Assembly (NCBI GenBank): GCA_019633425.1
Contig: WSUB01000001.1
Coordinates: forward strand, 310,001 to 374,000
DNA: 64,000 bases
Direction of reading: 5' to 3'
Source: Tulasnella sp. 424
Lineage: Eukaryota; Basidiomycota; Agaricomycetes; Cantharellales; Tulasnellaceae
Shown piece by piece: positions 1 through 12,700 of this stretch. Both the position numbers and the translations under genes were made by a program. Within the stretch, counting starts at the first letter, position 1, and each line of letters starts with the position of its first letter. Under the pieces are notes generated by a model. It made no database searches. It saw only the letters and a list, made by a program, of their open reading frames with translations, and was not told the DNA's origin.

Positions 1-1218
1 AGGGACGGGGGGGCGGTCATCTCGATATCCTCAAAAGGAGTTATGCCCTAAGCTCTCCGATAATTTGGGTTAGTCGCCGCCCCTCCCTCTAACCCAAGAC
101 AACGGAACGTCAGGCCAAAACATCCTTTTCCAAAGACCGGACCGGGTCGAGTCCTCAGATCTATGTCTCTCTCTCTCCTCTCTCCTTCACTGCGCGCGCG
201 TGCGGACGAATAAAACAAGCGGCTCCTCTCTCAAAGAAAAAAAAGCCTCATCGTAATTTGTATTATGAAAAGTGGCGGACATTAAGGTTGCCGCCGGAAT
301 GGACAACCTTGACCCTGGTGGAGTAAAAATAAATAAATAAAATAAAATATTCGGTGAGTACGAGTAAGAGGGAGAAACAGAAAACCGAGGCTGAGGACAC
401 CGACAGTTGGTAAAGAGGGGGAACGCCACGCGATCTAGGAATTGCAGTATAAGGCAAAGGCGCGTACGTACGAAGCGACCTTGGTTGTCCTTGCGCACGC
501 GCCCAATATCATGTCATGTTACGCGGTTGGAGGTCCCTGCCACGGCATGCCACGCCCATCATTGCCATGCTCACTGGGTCGGCCGGGGAGGCGCACCTAC
601 GCGCAATTGGCTGGCTTTCCTTTTAGCGTGCTCTCTCATGCCTTGTCCCTGACCGAAAAAGGTGATTTATCTCGCAAGCCACCATCGGATGACGCACTGC
701 TGGGCCTACCATGCAATGCGATCTCCCATCTTTAGCCTTTTTGCTCTCTTGCTTTGCGTTTTTGGTGCTCGGTTAGCTTTTTTCGGCTATTTATGCCCGG
801 GTATTTGAACCCCGGGTCCGCGATCTAGTCTAGACGTGAAGTGGCAAAAGTAAATCGCCATTGTCCACTCTTTCTCCGGTGAGCACTCTCCGCTAGCAGC
901 AGTATGGCAAATTCATGTAATTGTTGTTGGCATGATGGGGGGAACCAGCAAACCAGAAGCAATGATGCGAGCTGATGACCGCGGTTCTGCCGAGTTGCTT
1001 GTTGCCTTACTGCTTCCGACCCCCATCATCATCTTCTCGTGGGTTACGTGTGCTGCCTGGGTGGGTAAAGGTCTTCTGGGTCGATCGAATGAACAACGTC
1101 AGGAAGCAAATAATCTCCATCAAATTGCCCATTATTCCTCCCCACCCACAACTGCTCATCTTCCCCGTTCCACGGCAGGTCGTACGACAGCCCCCATCGA
1201 TTTCCTCGCTTTGTTCTT

Positions 1219-4200
1219 CAAACCTCTCCGTTTTTCCCTCTCCCTCCCAGACCTCCCTCGGCGCTCCCTCTCTTGTCTTGTTTCTCCGTGGACGTTTCCA
1301 TGTATATGTGCGGAGTTTACCTTGTCTGGCACCCTACGTACTTGTGCGGACGTAACGTGCAAGTGAGAGGGTTCTAGGTTGCTGCTCTTGTTTCAAGAAG
1401 AACGACGGGACGGAAAGGTCGGACGGCGCAAACCTCTCCGTGTTGAACCTGACCGTTACCCCCATTAGATTCCTTTTTTTTTACAAGTAGTGTACGCGCG
1501 TGCCAAGGGGATCGCGTCCCCTACGTGTGGGTCTACCTGTTCTCTGTGTCGTTGCAAAGTCCGCCGATGCCTTTGAGATCTGAAATCTTGGACTGTAAAT
1601 CAGGGTTGGATTTGTGTATTGCGCTTTAGATCGACGTCACCCTTGTGGACAACAGGGTCGCCTTTGAACTGCAAGTCCAGATCTCCCTTGACTCTCAAAC
1701 CTTCCTTTTTCTCGCTTACCTTGACCTTTTGCTCTCTCTATAGAAGTTTACTGGCCCCGGTGCCTCTTCCTCCACCGCTCACTTGCGGATGTCCGTGACG
1801 TCGTTCGTCACCATGGCTGCTTCCCGACTCATTGGGCACGGCTCTCAACACCGACCAGGGAAGCCACCGGCTATCGTTCGTACCTGCTTTATTGGTCTTA
1901 GACGCACTAACCCGTATCCATTACCTGAAACGAAATTCAAAAGCGCGGTGTTCGTAAGCGCTGCCGAGAACACTGCAGCAGGCGCTCTCTGCTAATCCTG
2001 TCGGAGGAGTTTACGCTTCCACTGCTCCGGAGGGGACGTGCAGGTACCTTGAAAACGCCGAGACATCCACGCCGAGGCGTCATATGCCACGGACAAGAAT
2101 CTCGACCTTCCCATGTACTTGTCTCTCGACTTGCACCTAGGCACCCAAGAGAGGGAGCGTCAATTGTCTCCTCGGAGCGGCAAAGTGTTTAACTTATCAT
2201 CTACCCTCGTGCGGAAATCACATGTGTATCCAGAAGTACTCGAACCCGGTGGAAGGTGGATGGACGGGTCTTGGAATCGAGGATAAGGGAGAGCTGTGCA
2301 CGCATGCCACTGCCCATGGCATGTCGAGGCCACCGGAAACGGCCGATCCCCCTCGATGGAAAACCTTCCCTTCACCTTTTCTTGGGTGGGCTTCTTCGCC
2401 ACGTTCAGGGGGGAAGCAAAACGTACACATGCACGAAGCTCCTTTTGATCAGGCACTTCGAGCCACACTTATCGGAACGGACATCCGACGGCAACTTGTT
2501 AATCGAAACTTGTTTTGATCGGGAAATGGGCTCTTCGAAGCAATGATCTGACAAAGAGAGGATGACCTCGGAGCTGACTCCCAATCAAAGAAGAAAAAAC
2601 CTTGACCGGGCCTCGAACTAGACTTTCACCAAAAGACTTTAACTCGCGCACCCCCGGACAACTTGATGGACAACTAGCGTTGGGCATGGACACAAGTCCG
2701 GATAGCTTCGTCATTATTACCTTCCCTTCCCTCCTGTCCAATGATAGAAGGAAAAGAGGCTCGGGGTTGGAGACCGTGGAACTAGAACCTCTTTCCACCC
2801 CCCTCCACCCGTTCCGCTGGAGCCTTCACGTCAACGCTCGAGAGCAAGTGAAAGGACAACAACGTACGTTACCCCTTGCTCCGCCGTCGAGGAATCTCTC
2901 TACGGAGATCTGCGGTCTACAGTGCACTCTTGGTCTTTCCGAAAAATAAAAACGTAAAAGGCAAACGGGGCGGACAGGTCGGCGCCGTCCGTCTTGCTCT
3001 CCGAGGGGCTAGCTGGGTGCCTGCCGACAGAATGCAAAATGACGAGCGGCGGAGAATACAAAGTCTCGCAACGAAACAATTCTAGACTCTGTCAGGCGGG
3101 GTCGGACTCACTAATCGCGCGCACACTCGAGGTCACCTGCAAATTCGTCACCCGCGCAGTGGCTTCCTGGCTACCTTCCCAGTCAACGACCTACGCCAGA
3201 ATGTCTCGACGCCTCCATACCGCAGACTTGCCGACCAATGGCCGATTACTATATATACACATTGAACGAGGGGACCTCATTAACTTCGCCGACGCCTGGA
3301 GCTCGGCGATCGGGCAAAACTGCTCTTTTCACTCGATCATTCGCGCGTTCTTCTCACTCGATCGTTCTTTCGGCGTGTCTCACTCACTCGGCCTGGGTGT
3401 CTTTGAGGACATCGGCCCCGGAGAAGGGAGCACTCTTCCTGCCGAACTCGCTGTCTCGGGGATGGGGTCCAACTCATCCAGCGCGCCGTTTACCCCTCTC
3501 GAAATGTTAAATTGCTGTGTGACTGGCCCGTCAAGCAACAGCAAACTACTCTGACCCGGAGACTCTCCGATTGGATGATCAATGCGGCGGGTCTCATATC
3601 TAAACTCTTTCCGCGTAGAGTTCATCGACCGCAACCACCTTTTTCCCAAATGTGAAAGTTCCTTTTAGAGCCGCTCTTCTGTTTCCCTCTCAAAGCCACT
3701 TTCTCACCGCGCGACCAGACATCTTCACAGCTAGAAGTCCCCTCCTCGAGGCACAATATGGTTTTTAGGCAGAGTCTACACCGTACACGACCTTTTGCTT
3801 TGCAAAGTCGCCGCTCCGGGCTGCTTTGGGACTCCCTGCTCCTATTCCCCATTCAGCAGTTCCTTCCCCCCACTAGGATCGCAACACACGCGCGTGCAAG
3901 ATTTACCTTTTAGCTGTCCGCTGCTCTCGAAACGAGAGACAACTAATTGGCGGTTCTAGAAGGACCTTGAGCACAGGCAACGTGCCGCGAGAGAAGTTGG
4001 AGCTATTCCCAGAACCTCCCCGCCTCCGTCCTAACCCGTTCAGGCAATCTTGAAGAGGCGCGATGGATCCCAGCCTGTGTTGCACTTGTCGCTTTGGCTA
4101 TCTGGGATTTTAACCTCTCCTTAGGGGTGGGTTTCTAAATTCGAAAGAGTCCCTGCTGGGCTCTCTTTGAACTGGGCGTCGAACAAAAGATGAACTTCTT

Positions 4201-4608
4201 TTTCTGATCCCTCTTCGACCGATCATCTCTGGCTCTTCGTCCCGACCTTGCCGCTCCTCGTGGCAATTCAAAGAGGAGCCACATTTCCGCAGTAACCAAC
4301 TGCGTAAGCGTCCGGATGGGCGGAGGCGTCTCACCTGGGCAACAGGCTAATTGTAATGGGAATGTGTTTCTGCACCAACGGACGGACATTACCCCTTGAC
4401 TGTCAGCCGCGTAGTTGTCCGTGTAATACCTTTCCCCGTTTGTCTTGACGGGCCGTAAACTCCACCTCGAAGTCTAGCGGGCTCTTTCATCTCTGCTTGG
4501 GGTGAACACGGGCAAGAAGAGCCTTGTGGAGTGTGTGTGGCTCGTTCTCAAGTTGAAGGATTACGGCGCAACGACCGTTGGCACTAGAAGCAAATACAAA
4601 CCTCTCCG
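1219..4608 (+). repeat. Dispersed 12-mer CAAACCTCTCCG, three exact copies
   Basis: Exact copies lie at 1219-1230, 1429-1440 and 4597-4608, all on the plus strand. The shorter core CTCTCCG is also at 53-59, 886-892 and 3563-3569, and AACCTCTCC at 4112-4120 and 5108-5116. Flanks are not conserved beyond the 12-mer, so this looks like a motif rather than a duplicated block. The core word also occurs elsewhere by chance, for example AACCTCTCC near 13619. Confidence 0.6.
3329..3391 (+). repeat. Imperfect 25-26 bp tandem repeat
   Basis: TCACTCGATC recurs at 3329 and 3354 followed by similar text, and a degraded third unit starts near 3380 (TCACTCACTCGG). Short, and without an evident function. Confidence 0.5.
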
Positions 4609-5668
4609 AGCCTGAAATATTAGCCACATAACCTACTTGTCACTTTCCAAAAGCACCTGCAGTAGGCTTGTGGCTGTCTCTTGACACGGGCAGGTGGCCG
4701 TTCTTCACAGAAACGGGACAAACGGAGAAAGCCTTTGCATCTCCACCAACCAACACTCTCAGACGGATTCGCGAGCAGCAGCCTTGCAGCACGACTCTCG
4801 TTTTGATGTTCCTGTACGCCTCATCTCATTCCTCGAGATCACCGATTTACCTCTAACCCGAAATCGGGGGACACCGAGCCATTTCCCCCCCAATTTCCCC
4901 CCATGTTCGGTTACTCTGCGGGACCTCTGAATCGCCTCCTCGCCTTCGAGAGAGCCGAAGGGCCGAGGCGGCGGCGGCTGATCCGTTGATGGACAACGAT
5001 GGGTGGTCAACACCTGGCTGCATCCCTTCGTTTCCGTTTCCCCAAGCGAGGGACAATGCCTCCCGACCTGAATTCCTCCCTCCGCCTTTTCCGCGAAGGA
5101 AAGTGATAACCTCTCCTCTCTTCGGTGCCGTGAGCGTGCGGCCCCGTCCTTTTTTAATCAGAATTTTGAATTTTTTTGATTCCACGTCGCTCGTGTGTGT
5201 GCCACTGGGGAAGGAAGTCTGGACAACTCTCTCCCCTTGCTTTTCAATTACCGTAGACAGGTTGTCCTCTCATTCATTATTACAATAGAAACTTCCTTCT
5301 TCTTCGAAGTCGGGGCCTGATGCCAAATCGGGCAATCGGGCACGCCTTCGACTTCATTTGCACCAGTGTGGGACTCACTTGCCATAACTTGACATGTTTA
5401 TCTTATCTTATCGACCATTCTCGGCATTTTAACGGCATATTTAATCCCCAAGAACGCGTGTTGAAACGTTAACGGCTCCTCACTCAGGGCACACAGTAAA
5501 AGTCAACATGTCCAAAAGCTCTGAGAATTAGAAACAATGCTAACATGGACTACCTATAAACGCCATTACGGCACCCAAAAATGCATGAATAATGACAAGG
5601 GGAAAAAATATGCGAACGAAGTGTCAAATCGAGAACCATGATGGGAGAGAACACGCCAACCACCCTGC

Positions 5669-8600
5669 TTAATGACGGAATGGGCAATCTTGGCCTTTGA
5701 TACATCTGTCAGGAAGAATATCGAGTTAGCGGGGAGCGTGGAAACGACGGAGCATTGACGTACCCCGCCGGCCCGTTATAGAATTTGCAAGGTATCTGGT
5801 CTCGGGGCAGCCAATCATCACCACGGAAACCACCACGGAAAGCGCCTCGGAATCCTCCTCGAGTTGTGCCACGTCTTGGACCGGTTGGTGGTTCTCGTCC
5901 GCTCGGGCCTTCCCAGGCTTCGTTGAACCCAGCGGGCCCCGTCGGCGGAGGCAAGCCCTGTCCATTCCACCCTTGCGGATCTCCGTTATTCCCAGTCATA
6001 CCGTCTCCATAGCCCCCTGCTTCACCCCAACTTGTATCCATGTCCTGGCCGTAACCTTGATAATTCGGACCTTCCACGGAGAAGTTTCCAAAGTTGGCCG
6101 GATTTCGGTGCTGGGAGTCATCTTCGGGGTTAACGGCGATTTTCGCGAGGAGATCCTGAAGGGCCGTGGCTGGGGGTGGCGGGGGTTGTTCGAGATTTGC
6201 GAGCTCTTGTCCCGTGAGCATCATGACAGTCTGAGATTCGTCGGGAGGTCCATCCATTCCAGGATGAAGGTCACTCGGAGTTACTGGAATCTGAGCAGTG
6301 GACATGTATACGGCTTCCATCGCGCTCTTTTCCCTCTCCTCCTGAGCACCAATCTCGGTGCTTTCAGTACCACGCTTGAGATTGTCGACCGTCTCAGCGG
6401 GGAATTCAATTTCTAAAACAATCAATATATCGATCAGAGTCCATTCATTCACTACATCGTCGATCGACCTAATCCAATTCGTACCTGGCGGCTCGTACCA
6501 ATCTACCTGCTCCTCGAAGAGGTGAGCGTGGAGCGCGTGCCCTTCGTCGATATCCAAGTCTCTGTAAGACGTGTGGTGTGGGCCCTTGATTTTTAATTCG
6601 TGAATTAGCAGGTCTTTTATGATGCACGACGTAACCGGACACACCTCGCCCACATCATCATCATACACAGCTGGTTCAATGATCTTTACTAATGTAAGTT
6701 TGTCATCCGAGGCAAACGACACGCGCTTCTTTGGCTTCCCATTCTTTCCCAACGACACAGGCGTAGCAGACGATGACGACGGAGTCGACTCTCGTAGACT
6801 ATTAGCAATCGCGGCGGCAGCGGCTTCTGCAGCGGCAATCGCCGGGCTTCCCGATTTGTGGAGTGCTTTAACCGCCTCTGCGAAGGGATCGATCGATGAA
6901 GGTTGAGCAATGGCGCCATCTGATTCCTCAGCCTTTACCGCAGTTGTGGTGGCTGTTTTTCTGAAGCTGGGGAGTTTGGGTTTCGGCTTTGACGAGAAGA
7001 ATGATGAGTCGGCCTTCGAGTCCTTTACCGCCGCAGTCACGACCTTCTTAACCACTGTAGTTGCCGGTTTGTTCGCCGACGCTGGTGCTACCGCAGGTTT
7101 CTTTGCAGGGGGTGCAGCCTTTGCGGTTGGGGGGTTTTCGAGCTTGCGTTTCTTAATCCGGTTTTCTATAGATTGTGCTAAGGTTAGCTGATACTCACGG
7201 GTAGGGTGACTGTACTCGCCTTCGTCATCCCTCGGCTTACTTGCGTCGTTGACGAGTTTCCGCCACTTGGCTTCTATGTTGCTCGCGAGATCTTTGACGG
7301 CTATTCCAGAAGTGAGGGCAAAATTCACAGGAGTCAGATTCATTCTTTGCTCGCAGGGCACGAAAGAGAGATTCAACAGGGTAAAACGTAATTGGATGAG
7401 GGGCATTTGGTTCTCGTGAGCTTTCTCGAAACGAGGAACAGCCACGAACATCGAAACAATACACTACTACGATAGAGAGAGGGGAAAATAGACGGGGGTC
7501 GAGTAACTTACCTCCGTTTGGCGGATCCTTTACGACCTTGATTAGCACTCTAGCAATCTTTGACGCTTGGAGATCCTGAACTCCTAGTGGTAACCGGTCG
7601 ATGATCTGGCAGCAAGCAGCATCAGAAATACACCCATAAATCGCATGAAAGGGGGTAACCACGACGTACGAATAGCAAGGGCATCAACGTATCATCCCAA
7701 CCCTCCTCCGTCACCGTTCCTTTCAGCCAGTCTCTTACGATCTCCATTGCACCGGGGTTCTTTGCCCAGACCTTATAGAATTCCTTTCCAGCATTATCTC
7801 TAATTTTGGTCAGGATTTCAACTCGAGTAGGGCAGTCGATATCATCCCATTTCGATTTCGATATTAACGAAATTATGGAGTTTGCTGTGGCCTCGGGGCT
7901 CTTGTCAATCGTCTTAGGGGTCAGAATATCTTTGTAAGTAGGCGATAGTCCTCCGTTTGGCGCGGACGACGGTCCGGCAAAAGATATCGATTCAGTGTTT
8001 TGAGCGATAATCGTCTGATGTGGAGTCGGGGTTGGAGCTGACTGAGTCTGGGGGATTGGTCGGTTTGCGAGGGCGTTGGAATAACCATGACTGGACCTGG
8101 AGAGCTGGGATGGCGAAATAACCATCGGGGGCTGCATGAATTGATGAGAATTATAGGTTGCGGGGAGCTGATATGTTGATGAAGGGTTGTTGTTGGTCGT
8201 TGGCGATTGCATTGTGGGTGGATACTGGGGCATTTTGTACATGGCGTATGGATTGACCAAGCTGGGGCTGGCGTGAGGAAAATGGTTAGTATTGCAAAAA
8301 TTTCAACTGTGGATGGTCAGAAGCTGCCAGAGAGTATCGTTGACTCACTCTATGGTCATTTGGGACGAGTTGTTTCGGGATAGCGACGCTGTCTGCACCT
8401 GGCTCCCTTGATTCCCTAGTTGAAGGTGCTGCGGCTGCTGACTAGGCGCAGGTTGGTTGACTTGGGAGTGTGGTTGCTGGACATGCATCTGTGGTTGAGG
8501 AGCCGGAACGGGTGTCGAGGAGGAGGAGGATGCTGCGCTTGATAACGGGGTTTGTCCAGTTGCTCCAGACAGCGTTGAGTATTGAGAGATTGGAAGAGAC

Positions 8601-9017
8601 CCCGTGTTTAGCGAGCCACTGCTGGAGAAGTAGTAAGGCACAGCATAGAACGTTGTTGGGATTGAGTTTCCTGCGTCACACGAGCATTCAGCGAGGAACA
8701 GGCGTTCTGGATGGAATGAACATACCATTGGAAGTTGAAGAAGTTGCGGCCCCATTCGACGAGTATTGGTAGTACGATTGGGTGGGGTTGGAAGTCGGCT
8801 GAGGTGTTGGGGTTTGGGAGGGATATGTGGAGGCAGTGGAAGCCGACCCTGCGAAGTTCGCCGCCCGCTGTTGCAGAAGATACGGTGAGACCTGTGCGGT
8901 CCCTGCCGTTTGGGTCTGTTGAATGGCACTGTTGATAGGCGTAGATGTGAGCTGGGTGGGCCATGACTGCTGCTGTTGCTGGCTTGGTGGATTGAGGTAG
9001 ATGTTGGTGGGGTCCAT
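5669..9017 (-). CDS. PNUTS/Ppn1-like PP1 regulatory subunit with TFIIS N domain and CCCH zinc finger
   Basis: Likely nuclear targeting subunit of protein phosphatase 1 that works with the cleavage and polyadenylation factor and RNA polymerase II. Seven exons fit: 8726-9017, 8349-8670, 8267-7670, 7605-7512, 7300-6485, 6412-5764, 5705-5669; they sum to 2808 nt (935 residues). Order: a Gln/Ser/Pro-rich N-terminus, a TFIIS N-terminal (LW) domain at about residues 345-455 (with DRLPLGVQDLQASKIARVLI), a Lys/Ala-rich linker, a KKRVSFA motif near residue 628 (6714-6725) that matches the RVxF PP1-docking consensus, an acidic region, Gly/Arg-rich repeats, and a C-x8-C-x5-C-x3-H finger formed only after the last intron is removed, the stop following the His directly. 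This RVxF/TFIIS/CCCH set is the PNUTS architecture. The acceptor at 7301 is chosen because it restores the TFIIS fold; a nearer in-frame acceptor exists. Confidence 0.88.
6413..6484 (-). other. Candidate 72-nt stop-free intron in the PNUTS-like gene
   Basis: GTACGA donor and TTTTAG acceptor flank 24 in-frame codons without a stop. Removing it joins ...DWYEPP to EIEFPAE.... Retention would add 24 residues, including a hydrophobic run, without a frameshift. Confidence 0.6.
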
Positions 9018-9703
9018 TTTGGGACGGGTAGGAGGAGACGTATACGAATTCCGAGGAACGATTTGTTTGGGACACCGACAACGTCAACGACGGCCTGCAG
9101 CACCGTATTTTAGTACTTTTATGCAAAGAACAGCTAAGGGCACTCTTTACTGTCTACTGCGCAGCTCTTTTCTTTCTCAGACTCTATTAATCCGACAGCG
9201 ACGATGGCCCACAAAGCACAAGTGCTTTTTCGCAACGACGATGGAACGAGAAGGAGAGGGATGGGTGAAAGGACCAACCGGGATCAGCGTGTAACGGTTT
9301 GAGACGGTGCTTTGGCACGGTCAGGTTGTCGTGAGGAGGTCTTTTGATCTTCCGTTTCTTTGCAGGTGGTTGGAGTCTGGACTAACGCACGCACCAGGGC
9401 GCGCGGATTTAGCGGCCGGTCGTCCACAGAACAACTCCGTCCTACACCCGGACAGCGCCTCTTCACTTTGAAAGTCTATGCATTACATCCTATCCAACGA
9501 GCGGAAAAGAAGCTATAAAACTAGATACCAGCAAAGAACAAAAACAAGCGACCATAGGCCAGGGAACGAGAGAGGTTGGGTATATCTCCGTAGGAAAGCG
9601 AGCGATGAAGTATATGGCGAATGCAGTGGAATGAAATGCGGACAACGGCATGCAAGGAATGGGCGGGGGCTAAACAATGATAGTAGCAAAATCTGCAGAT
9701 GAA
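9018..9703. other. Intergenic region, PNUTS promoter and kinesin 3' flank
   Basis: No coding signal. It holds the upstream region of the minus-strand gene starting at 9017 and the 3' end of the kinesin gene. I see no clear TATA box or repeat. Confidence 0.6.
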
Positions 9704-12700
9704 TCACACTCTTGTGGGGTCTAGCTTCGATATCCATGACTGGAGCTCCTTCGCGTTGGGAGCCGACAGGGCGTAGGAGTTGGATGCGGTGAATAATTGG
9801 AATGTGTGTTTCCGCTTCAGAAATTGCGAGATGAACTTTCAGTTACGCGCAAATTGACCAAGAGGAGTAAGTTACTCACTGCAAACAGCGCTTCCATATG
9901 AGGATCATAATCGACTTTCACGCCAACCCCAGACAGACTAATCACCCCAATTTCCTCGAGTTCGTTCGAATGCGCGTACAAGTACAAATGTGGCCTGAGC
10001 ATACGAGATAGTCAGTAAAGGTATCGGAGGCGGGGGGCAGTTGCTCGATATAATGGGTGGAAAACAGTACCTGCGGAGAACGACCCATCGACGCTCCCAG
10101 CTTCCCTGACCCGCGTCAGTCAAAAGCATGAGATGGCCTTTCTTGATCGCAGTATCGCTACAGCATTCAGAGAGAAATTTGAGTGCTCAGCTCAGCTTAT
10201 TCAAAATGGAACTTACGAGCGGCGCATGATTTTTGCCTGACCGACAAGCTTGAGGGGTTCAGCGGGAGATTCGACTTTGGTTGTACGAATTGACATTGAA
10301 GAAATGGAAGAAGCAGAGGATTGGATTGGCTCAGGGTCTTGACTTAACACGATCTATCCAACAGATCAGTGACGCCCCTGAAACGGGTCGGAAGTGCACC
10401 TACTTTGCCAGTGTGCCCCATCTTTCGCTTCCACAGCTCTAGAGACTTGGCAACAAGCGTTTCCTCGTCCGCCTCTCGGGGCTTGTGCTTCGGCGAACTC
10501 GCAGGCGTGGAAGCTAAAATCGCTTTGATTGCTTGTACGTCCGCTGACCTCCTCGTTTGGGTCTCCAGTCGGGTGTAATCCTCCACTGTAGACACTCCAC
10601 GAGGCTTCCAGGAGGCAAGGGCGTCTTCTCCTCGCACGTACTTCTCCGATGTATCGAGTCTCCAGAGGTCGCGAGCGGACCTGGTTAGCGGTGGAGTCAA
10701 CTTCACGCTGAAAACCGTGCTGGTCTTCGATAAGACTTTGGTAGAATTCAGGAAGGTCAGGAATGAACTTGGTTGCCTTGCATCCCGGGTTACAATCGAT
10801 ACGGCCATGTCCATGGTGAAAGGAACCGGCTCGGCGCAGGTGTCGACCTCGACAAACCACGAAACGGTTAGCAATACCCGTTGACCGGTTGGGGTGACGC
10901 GATTTAGAAGCGAGGAGTCGTGGACACCAGAGTCCCAAAGCGCCTCCACTGAGAGGGAACCTGTACCATCAGGCTTGAACTCGACGTTCTGCTGCTTCAG
11001 GAGTTTCAACTCCATCATGTCCTTCGATTCGGGTTGATGTAGCCTGCCTTTGGCGTCGAGCAACCTGACGTTCCCAACCTTCACCCTGGTCACGGAGACC
11101 CAAGGAAGCTGCCGACCGGAGTTGGACAATAAGGATATCGACAGTCTCCTCTGGAGTCCTTGGTGTAGGCAAAATGCCCCAGGATCAAGCGGACCTTGAG
11201 ACACCACAGAGACAGGAGAGTAGCCACCGTCCGAGCCCAACTCTTGGACCTGCAACCATGCGATGGCATCATGAACCTGCTCGACCACGAAGTCAGACTC
11301 AGACCGCCTCATGGGAGGCAGCTGCGGCGTATCGAGGTCCGGGTTTCGCAGGGGCGGCATCCGCTGTTCCCTCATTTCATCCCATCTTTCCAACCGCTCC
11401 AGATACATAGGCTTCACAATAGCGAAGAATTCGATGGGAGCATATCCTTCACGAAGGTAGGCTGCTACTTTTGATGTCACCGTCACCGAGAACGTCCTTC
11501 TGAGCTTGAGGTCGGAAAGAGAGTGCTTCTCTGTGTCTACCGCTGACGAGACATACACTTCCTCTGATGTCCCTTTCGATGAAGCGGTGCCTTTGGGAGA
11601 CGTGGGTTTGGGTCCTGTGAAGGATGATAGGCGAATCTGGCAGTGGAGGGAGGAAAAGTCCAACGACGACAGGCCTTTAACTTGATCGATTGTGACGAAG
11701 AAGTTGAGCTTCGCCGCGCCAGTACTTTTGCTTGTCCCAGGCATAGGCGATGAGGCTCTTGTGGATGGTGCCGAACCTCTGGGAGAACTGACTGAGAGTG
11801 CTGGGTTGACCACTTTGATATCGACTCGGGACGAGCCAATTGCCTCAGCAGTATATCTGCAGAATATCGGGACGATCGCAGTGGAAGAAATTCGGCGGGC
11901 GAGGGGAGCGAGCGATACGAGTGCGTTGCCAATGAATGAATAGATGGGAGGAGGCGAGTCGTAGAATGGTTCTGATCCGGAGAAGTGCTGTGCGTAGGAA
12001 GGTCGGTCGATGAATGCTGTGAGATTCCGCATTCTTTGGAGTTGCTGGTTCAAGCGATCCAAAGACCACATGTATATGGAGGTATGCTCCTTATCAAGAA
12101 CCTTCACGGCAACCGAAGGCCGCGTGGTAAGGGTTGGGGTTGCGTCTACAACGTCGCCGAAGTCTTCTAAGCCCGCAATAGTGTCCAATGCCGAGGCCGG
12201 AAACGCGAGAGTACCCCCTGCGGCAATCGTGAAGTTGTAGGAGACATTCTTCTTGAGTATTTTGCTATTAAATGGTGGGCATTAGAAAGGCCAGCCCTGG
12301 AGCGAGCAGACGCCAGCTTACCTGGCAATATTAGCTTCCTTGACCAAAACGGCACCGGACAATATTGTTTCAGCCATTGAAAAGGAACGGTGCGCCCTCC
12401 ATTTGTCTAGCACTTTCCTAATCAGCCGGAGCTCTTTTGCGGAGTAGATAGTCGTTTCAATGACTTCAAATTGTTCATCCGCGGCCCCTTTCGAGCGTAA
12501 TTCCAATAGGCGTTTCATCTGGTTCTGGACGATCTTGAGTTGCTGCTCCATGTGCTCCTTTTCTGCTCTCAGCTCTTCTTCCTGCTCCGACTCTTCAATA
12601 GCGTTCAAGCGACTTTCGAACTCCTGCTTCGTTGCCTCTAAATTGTCCAAATCGGGGCTAGTCTGGCCGTTGGTATCGACGCTTGTGTCATCTGTCTGAT

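Larger units (their letters stand above)
1..5668. other. Gene-poor stretch, no supported coding sequence
   Basis: No open frame here shows a recognisable domain, conserved spliced continuation or consistent codon pattern; the longest (about 140-190 codons) look like chance. The DNA is mixed in composition with many CT-rich runs on the plus strand, for example near 164-190, and scattered TATA-like words such as 3248-3255. A 12-mer occurs three times (see repeats). The last few hundred bases are expected to hold the 3' UTR of the minus-strand gene that ends at 5669. It could be a long promoter or leader region of a gene left of the window, decayed mobile DNA, or non-coding RNA; I cannot tell which. 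Confidence 0.7.

Noticed and set aside
796..823. Palindromic CCCGGGT...ACCCCGGG near 796-823
   Set aside because: Short imperfect inverted repeat with one extra base; no context suggests a terminator or origin.
932..1366. 144-codon frame with an ATG and a hydrophobic segment
   Set aside because: No conserved features, no supporting exon or promoter context; one hydrophobic run in a random frame is not enough.
2215..2260. Possible tRNA T-arm text (TCGAACCC) near 2240
   Set aside because: The flanking bases cannot form a T stem or acceptor stem on either strand.
2994..3554. Open frame of about 186 codons on the plus strand in the gene-poor stretch
   Set aside because: It begins with a non-ATG codon (TTG), has no domain, and no spliced neighbours; composition is like the flanks. 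Likely chance.
7166..7198. 33-nt GTGAGT...TATAG segment in the PNUTS-like gene
   Set aside because: Too short to be an intron in this genome and in frame without a stop; kept as coding.
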